From positions 2,348 to 66,347 of the forward strand of contig NZ_RCZG01000009.1 in assembly GCF_006439015.1 (NCBI RefSeq): a stretch of 64,000 nucleotides of DNA, written 5' to 3'. The notes under the pieces were generated by a model. It saw nothing but the letters and a program-made list of their open reading frames with translations. It did no database searches and was not told where the DNA came from. Position numbers and translations under genes: made by a program. The DNA is from Mycolicibacterium hodleri. Its GTDB lineage: Bacteria > Actinomycetota > Actinomycetes > Mycobacteriales > Mycobacteriaceae. This document shows, piece after piece, positions 61,420 through 64,000 of this stretch. The number at the start of each line of letters is the position of its first letter. Position 1 is the stretch's first letter.

Positions 61420-62124
61420 ATGCAACACTGGTTGGCCGACCCACCCTTCTTCGGCGGCCCAGGTCAAGGCCCCCGACAGATCATCGAGCTGTTCGTCGCA
61501 TTCGGCTTGACGGCGCTGATCGGTCTCGAGCGCGAGATTCAGGGCAAGAGCGCAGGGCTGCGGACGCAGACCATCGTCGGTACCGCGGCGGCGCTGATAC
61601 TTCTGGTCAGCAAGTACGGATTTCAGGACGTGTTGGTCGACGGGCTCGTCGTCGTCGACCCGTCCCGCGTCGCCGCTCAAATCGTCTCGGGAATCGGCTT
61701 TCTCGGCGCGGGCATCATCATCTTTCGCCGTGGCTCGGTCCACGGTCTGACGACGGCAGCCGCAGTCTGGGAATCGGCGGCCATCGGCATGGCTGCAGGC
61801 TCGGGCCTTCTGCTACTCGCCTGCACCGTCACGGCGATGCACTTCCTGATCATCCTGGGATTCATGCCGCTGGCCAGGGTCTTGTCCTCCCGGCTGAGCG
61901 GTTCGATCCGCGTCCACGTCACCTATGCAGAGGGCCGCGGCGTGATGAGCGCGCTGTTGCAGGCGTGCGAGCGACGCAACTGGCAGTTGGCGGAGCTGGA
62001 ATCGGATCCGACGGGCGGGGTACTGCTGACGTTGTCGGGCAACGGGATCCTGACCGCGCCGACACTGCTGGCCGGCATCGACGGCGTGACCGCGATCCGC
62101 CAGCTCGATGACGACCCCGACTAG
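61420..62124 (+). CDS. mgtC: MgtC/SapB family membrane protein
   Basis: 234 aa, the size of M. tuberculosis MgtC (Rv1811). Five hydrophobic segments with the family hallmarks ALIGLEREIQGKSAGLRTQTIVG, IVSGIGFLGAGIIIF and GLTTAAAVWESAAIGMAAG, then a soluble C-terminal ACT-like domain. MgtC proteins are linked to growth at low magnesium and inside macrophages through inhibition of F-type ATPase. Here it is next to the MFS exporter rather than a Mg transporter. Its stop shares a CTAG tetramer with that exporter. Confidence 0.94.
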   Translation: MQHWLADPPFFGGPGQGPRQIIELFVAFGLTALIGLEREIQGKSAGLRTQTIVGTAAALILLVSKYGFQDVLVDGLVVVDPSRVAAQIVSGIGFLGAGIIIFRRGSVHGLTTAAAVWESAAIGMAAGSGLLLLACTVTAMHFLIILGFMPLARVLSSRLSGSIRVHVTYAEGRGVMSALLQACERRNWQLAELESDPTGGVLLTLSGNGILTAPTLLAGIDGVTAIRQLDDDPD

Positions 62125-63518
62125 CCTCGGCCGCGGCTGGCGCGGTACGAGGCGACGGACCCGACTGCGGCGACGCCGGCCATCATCGCGAACAGCCACC
62201 TGGCAGCGGTCGCATCGCCCCGATCGGTGAGGTTCACCACGACGCCGGCAAGTCCCGCGCCGAACGCACCGCTGATCAGCTGCACGGTGCTAATGGCAGC
62301 GGCCGCGGTGCGTCCCTCGGCGGGGTCGTCACTACTACCCATTGCCCAGGCGGAGAGGTGGGGCCACGCCATTCCCACGCCGGCGCCGGTGATCACCAGT
62401 GCCACTACCCACACCGCGATGACGAGAACTGGGGCGTCGTCGATCTGGCCGACGGCGGCGATCCCCAGCCCGGCAGCCATCACCAACGGCGCGACGGCGA
62501 CGACTCGAACGATGACGCGGGACGTGGTCAGCGACGCGCTGGCGATTTCGCTGATGGTCCACCCGACTGCAACCGAGACGCCGAGGAATCCCGCCGCGAC
62601 GGGCACCAGATGGGCCAGTCGCTGCCCGAACAACGGCACGTACATGTCCGCCATCGTCGCGGCCATCAAGACGCCGAGCGTGAGATAGATCCACTTCAAC
62701 GGGCCGGGCCGAAAGGCCATGCGCGGCAGGACCGACGCGGTCGTTCGGCGGTCCACGACGAGGAACACCACCACCAGTGCCACACCTGCGAGGAGGAGGC
62801 CGCCGGTCAGGGCGATGTTTCGGGCGATGCCCGCGGCGCTGACCGCCAGCGCGGCCACGCCGAGCAGCATCAACGACCACACCGGGATGCGGTCGGCCAT
62901 GCGCCGGTCCGCGTCAGCCGTACGGCTGGGTAGCGCGAACGGCACCAACGCCACCATGGCCGCCGTCAGCAGTGCCAGCAGGCCGAAAGCCCAACGCCAC
63001 GAACCGAATTGCGCGAACAGTCCACCCGTGGCAGGCCCGACCAGAGTGCCGACGCCCCACATCGCCGATACGAGCGCCGACGCCTTGGTCCACAGCGACT
63101 GGGGCAACGCGGCGTTGATGACTGCGTAACCCAACCCGGCGAGTAGTCCACCGGCAGCGCCCTGCACCACGCGACCCACTAGGAGGAACTCCATGCTCGG
63201 CGCCACGGCACACAGCACGCTGCCCACACCGAACACGCCGAGGCCGGCCACGTAGGCCCCCCTCGGCCCGAGCTTCGTCAGTACCGAGCTCACCGTGGTG
63301 GCCGCCACCACCGACGCCACCAAGTACACGGTCGTCACCCATGCGTAGAGCCGTTCGCCGCCGATCTCGGCGATGGTGCTCGGCAGCAGACTGATGGTGA
63401 GGAACTCATTTGTCGCATATAGCGCGACGCCACCAGCCAGAACAGTCGAGGCGCCAAGGTATCTGGGTCCCAGCAGGTCTGCCCAGCTGCCACTCGGGGG
63501 GCTGTCGGTCCGGGTCAC
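62121..63518 (-). CDS. MFS transporter, drug-efflux type (Rv1634-like)
   Basis: 465 aa, about 12-14 transmembrane segments in the DHA2-like pattern. LLVGRVVQGAAGGLLAGLGYAVI holds the motif typical of the antiporter branch, and GPRGAYVAGLGVFGVGSV the loop 2-3 region. Probable proton-coupled exporter with unknown substrate. GTG at 63518. A perfect 24-bp palindrome lies 14-37 bp upstream of the start, so expression is probably repressor-controlled. It stands downstream of uvrB on the same strand. Confidence 0.93.
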   Translation of the reverse strand: MTRTDSPPSGSWADLLGPRYLGASTVLAGGVALYATNEFLTISLLPSTIAEIGGERLYAWVTTVYLVASVVAATTVSSVLTKLGPRGAYVAGLGVFGVGSVLCAVAPSMEFLLVGRVVQGAAGGLLAGLGYAVINAALPQSLWTKASALVSAMWGVGTLVGPATGGLFAQFGSWRWAFGLLALLTAAMVALVPFALPSRTADADRRMADRIPVWSLMLLGVAALAVSAAGIARNIALTGGLLLAGVALVVVFLVVDRRTTASVLPRMAFRPGPLKWIYLTLGVLMAATMADMYVPLFGQRLAHLVPVAAGFLGVSVAVGWTISEIASASLTTSRVIVRVVAVAPLVMAAGLGIAAVGQIDDAPVLVIAVWVVALVITGAGVGMAWPHLSAWAMGSSDDPAEGRTAAAAISTVQLISGAFGAGLAGVVVNLTDRGDATAARWLFAMMAGVAAVGSVASYRASRGRG

Positions 63519-63531
63519 GTAATCAACCGTA

Positions 63532-63555
63532 TGAGCTCAACCATGGTTGAGCTCA
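63532..63555. promoter_or_regulatory. perfect 24-bp palindrome, candidate operator
   Basis: The left half is TGAGCTCAACCA and the right half is its exact reverse complement, meeting at CCATGG (63541-63546). Each half contains its own palindrome TGAGCTCA, so two overlapping dimer sites are possible. It lies between uvrB and the MFS exporter gene, just upstream of the exporter's GTG. A further half-like GGTTGA occurs on the minus strand at about 63524-63529. Confidence 0.7.
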
Positions 63556-63574
63556 AGACGCAGTCGGACTCTTG

Positions 63575-64000
63575 TCACTTCAGACCGGCGGCATCCATGC
63601 CGCGAAGCTCCTTCTTCAGATCGGCGATCTCGTCGCGGATGCGACCCGCCAGCTCGAACTGCAGGTCCCGCGCTGCGGCCATCATCTGCGCGGTGAGGTC
63701 CTTGATCAGATCGGCGAGCTCCGCCCTCGGCATGTTCGCCGTGTCCCGCCCCTCAGCGATCCCCGCACTGACGGCGCGGCCCGGTTCCCCCTGCGCCCGT
63801 CGGCCTCGTGACGCATTGCGGCCGGAGCCGCCCACGTCGACCGTCGCGTCGGTGTCGTCAGCCTCCCGGTAAACCTGGTCGAGAATGTCGGCAATCTTCT
63901 TCCGCAGTGGTTGGGGGTCCACACCGTGGGCCTCGTTGTACGCAATCTGCTTGGTCCGGCGGCGATCGGTCTCCTCGATGGCTTGCGCCATCGAATCGGT
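63575..64000 (-). CDS. uvrB: excinuclease ABC subunit B, C-terminal part (partial)
   Basis: The last 141 codons are present; the 5' part lies beyond the window. MAQAIEETDRRRTKQIAYNEAHG is the conserved end of the helicase core, and DLIKDLTAQMMAAARDLQFELAGRIRDEI is the C-terminal UVR domain that contacts UvrA and UvrC. It ends LRGMDAAGLK. UvrB loads onto damage with UvrA before UvrC incision. Confidence 0.97.
   Translation of the reverse strand, partial: TDSMAQAIEETDRRRTKQIAYNEAHGVDPQPLRKKIADILDQVYREADDTDATVDVGGSGRNASRGRRAQGEPGRAVSAGIAEGRDTANMPRAELADLIKDLTAQMMAAARDLQFELAGRIRDEIADLKKELRGMDAAGLK

Overview
The window reads as chromosome of a rapidly growing mycobacterium (Mycobacterium/Mycolicibacterium). 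The 16S rRNA 5' end is mycobacterial, the DNA is GC-rich, and gene order runs largely in reverse of the M. tuberculosis block Rv1689 to Rv1634 (locus names recalled from memory, not searched). An rRNA operon placed directly after tyrS is the known position of the second operon (rrnB) of fast growers. No phage, insertion sequence, integrase or CRISPR array was seen.

Layout. 1-630: 5' end of 16S rRNA, its leader and promoter (minus strand). 630-10947: tyrS-mpg, a divergent ABC exporter-TetR operon, a Trm112-like/secreted-protein pair, a hydrolase-acyl-CoA-synthetase fusion, an intact ABC-F ATPase and a DHFR-like reductase. 11014-19457: arginine operon argC-J-B-D-F-R-G-H (minus), mostly coupled by 4-bp start/stop overlaps, with an ArgR box at the argC start. 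19487-26410: pheST, an FMN glutamate-synthase-like enzyme, a rhomboid-like membrane protein and a class III cyclase. 26505-30465: MpaB-type oxygenase, acyl-CoA dehydrogenase and GMC oxidoreductase. 30533-33205: infC-rpmI-rplT-tsnR behind a structured infC leader with an AUC start codon, plus a DUF1844 gene. 33277-38066: lysX and an esterase.

38075-44180 is the least conventional part: a TPR protein coupled to a CHAT (caspase-like) protease with an intact His/Cys dyad, a small membrane-anchored protein, and a coupled pair of proteins I do not recognise. I rank this as the best candidate for an undescribed system. 44292-51083: LpqH-like lipoprotein, a small conserved gene, an AlkZ-like protein, uvrA, a metallo-beta-lactamase, DUF427 and a universal stress protein. 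51340-56442: a catabolic-looking operon (CoA ligase, class II aldolase, amidohydrolase, thioesterase) ending in a UbiD decarboxylase relic. 56505-61323: a light/c-di-GMP cluster (GAF-GGDEF cyclase; heme oxygenase coupled to a bacteriophytochrome-GGDEF-EAL protein) whose last gene runs antisense into a tRNA-Cys. 61408-64000: mgtC, an MFS exporter with a perfect 24-bp palindrome upstream, and the 3' end of uvrB.

A recurring regulatory theme is a -10 hexamer (often TATGAT) placed 6-9 nt before an ATG/GTG with no ribosome binding site, the expected signature of leaderless mRNAs. I see it before about ten genes.
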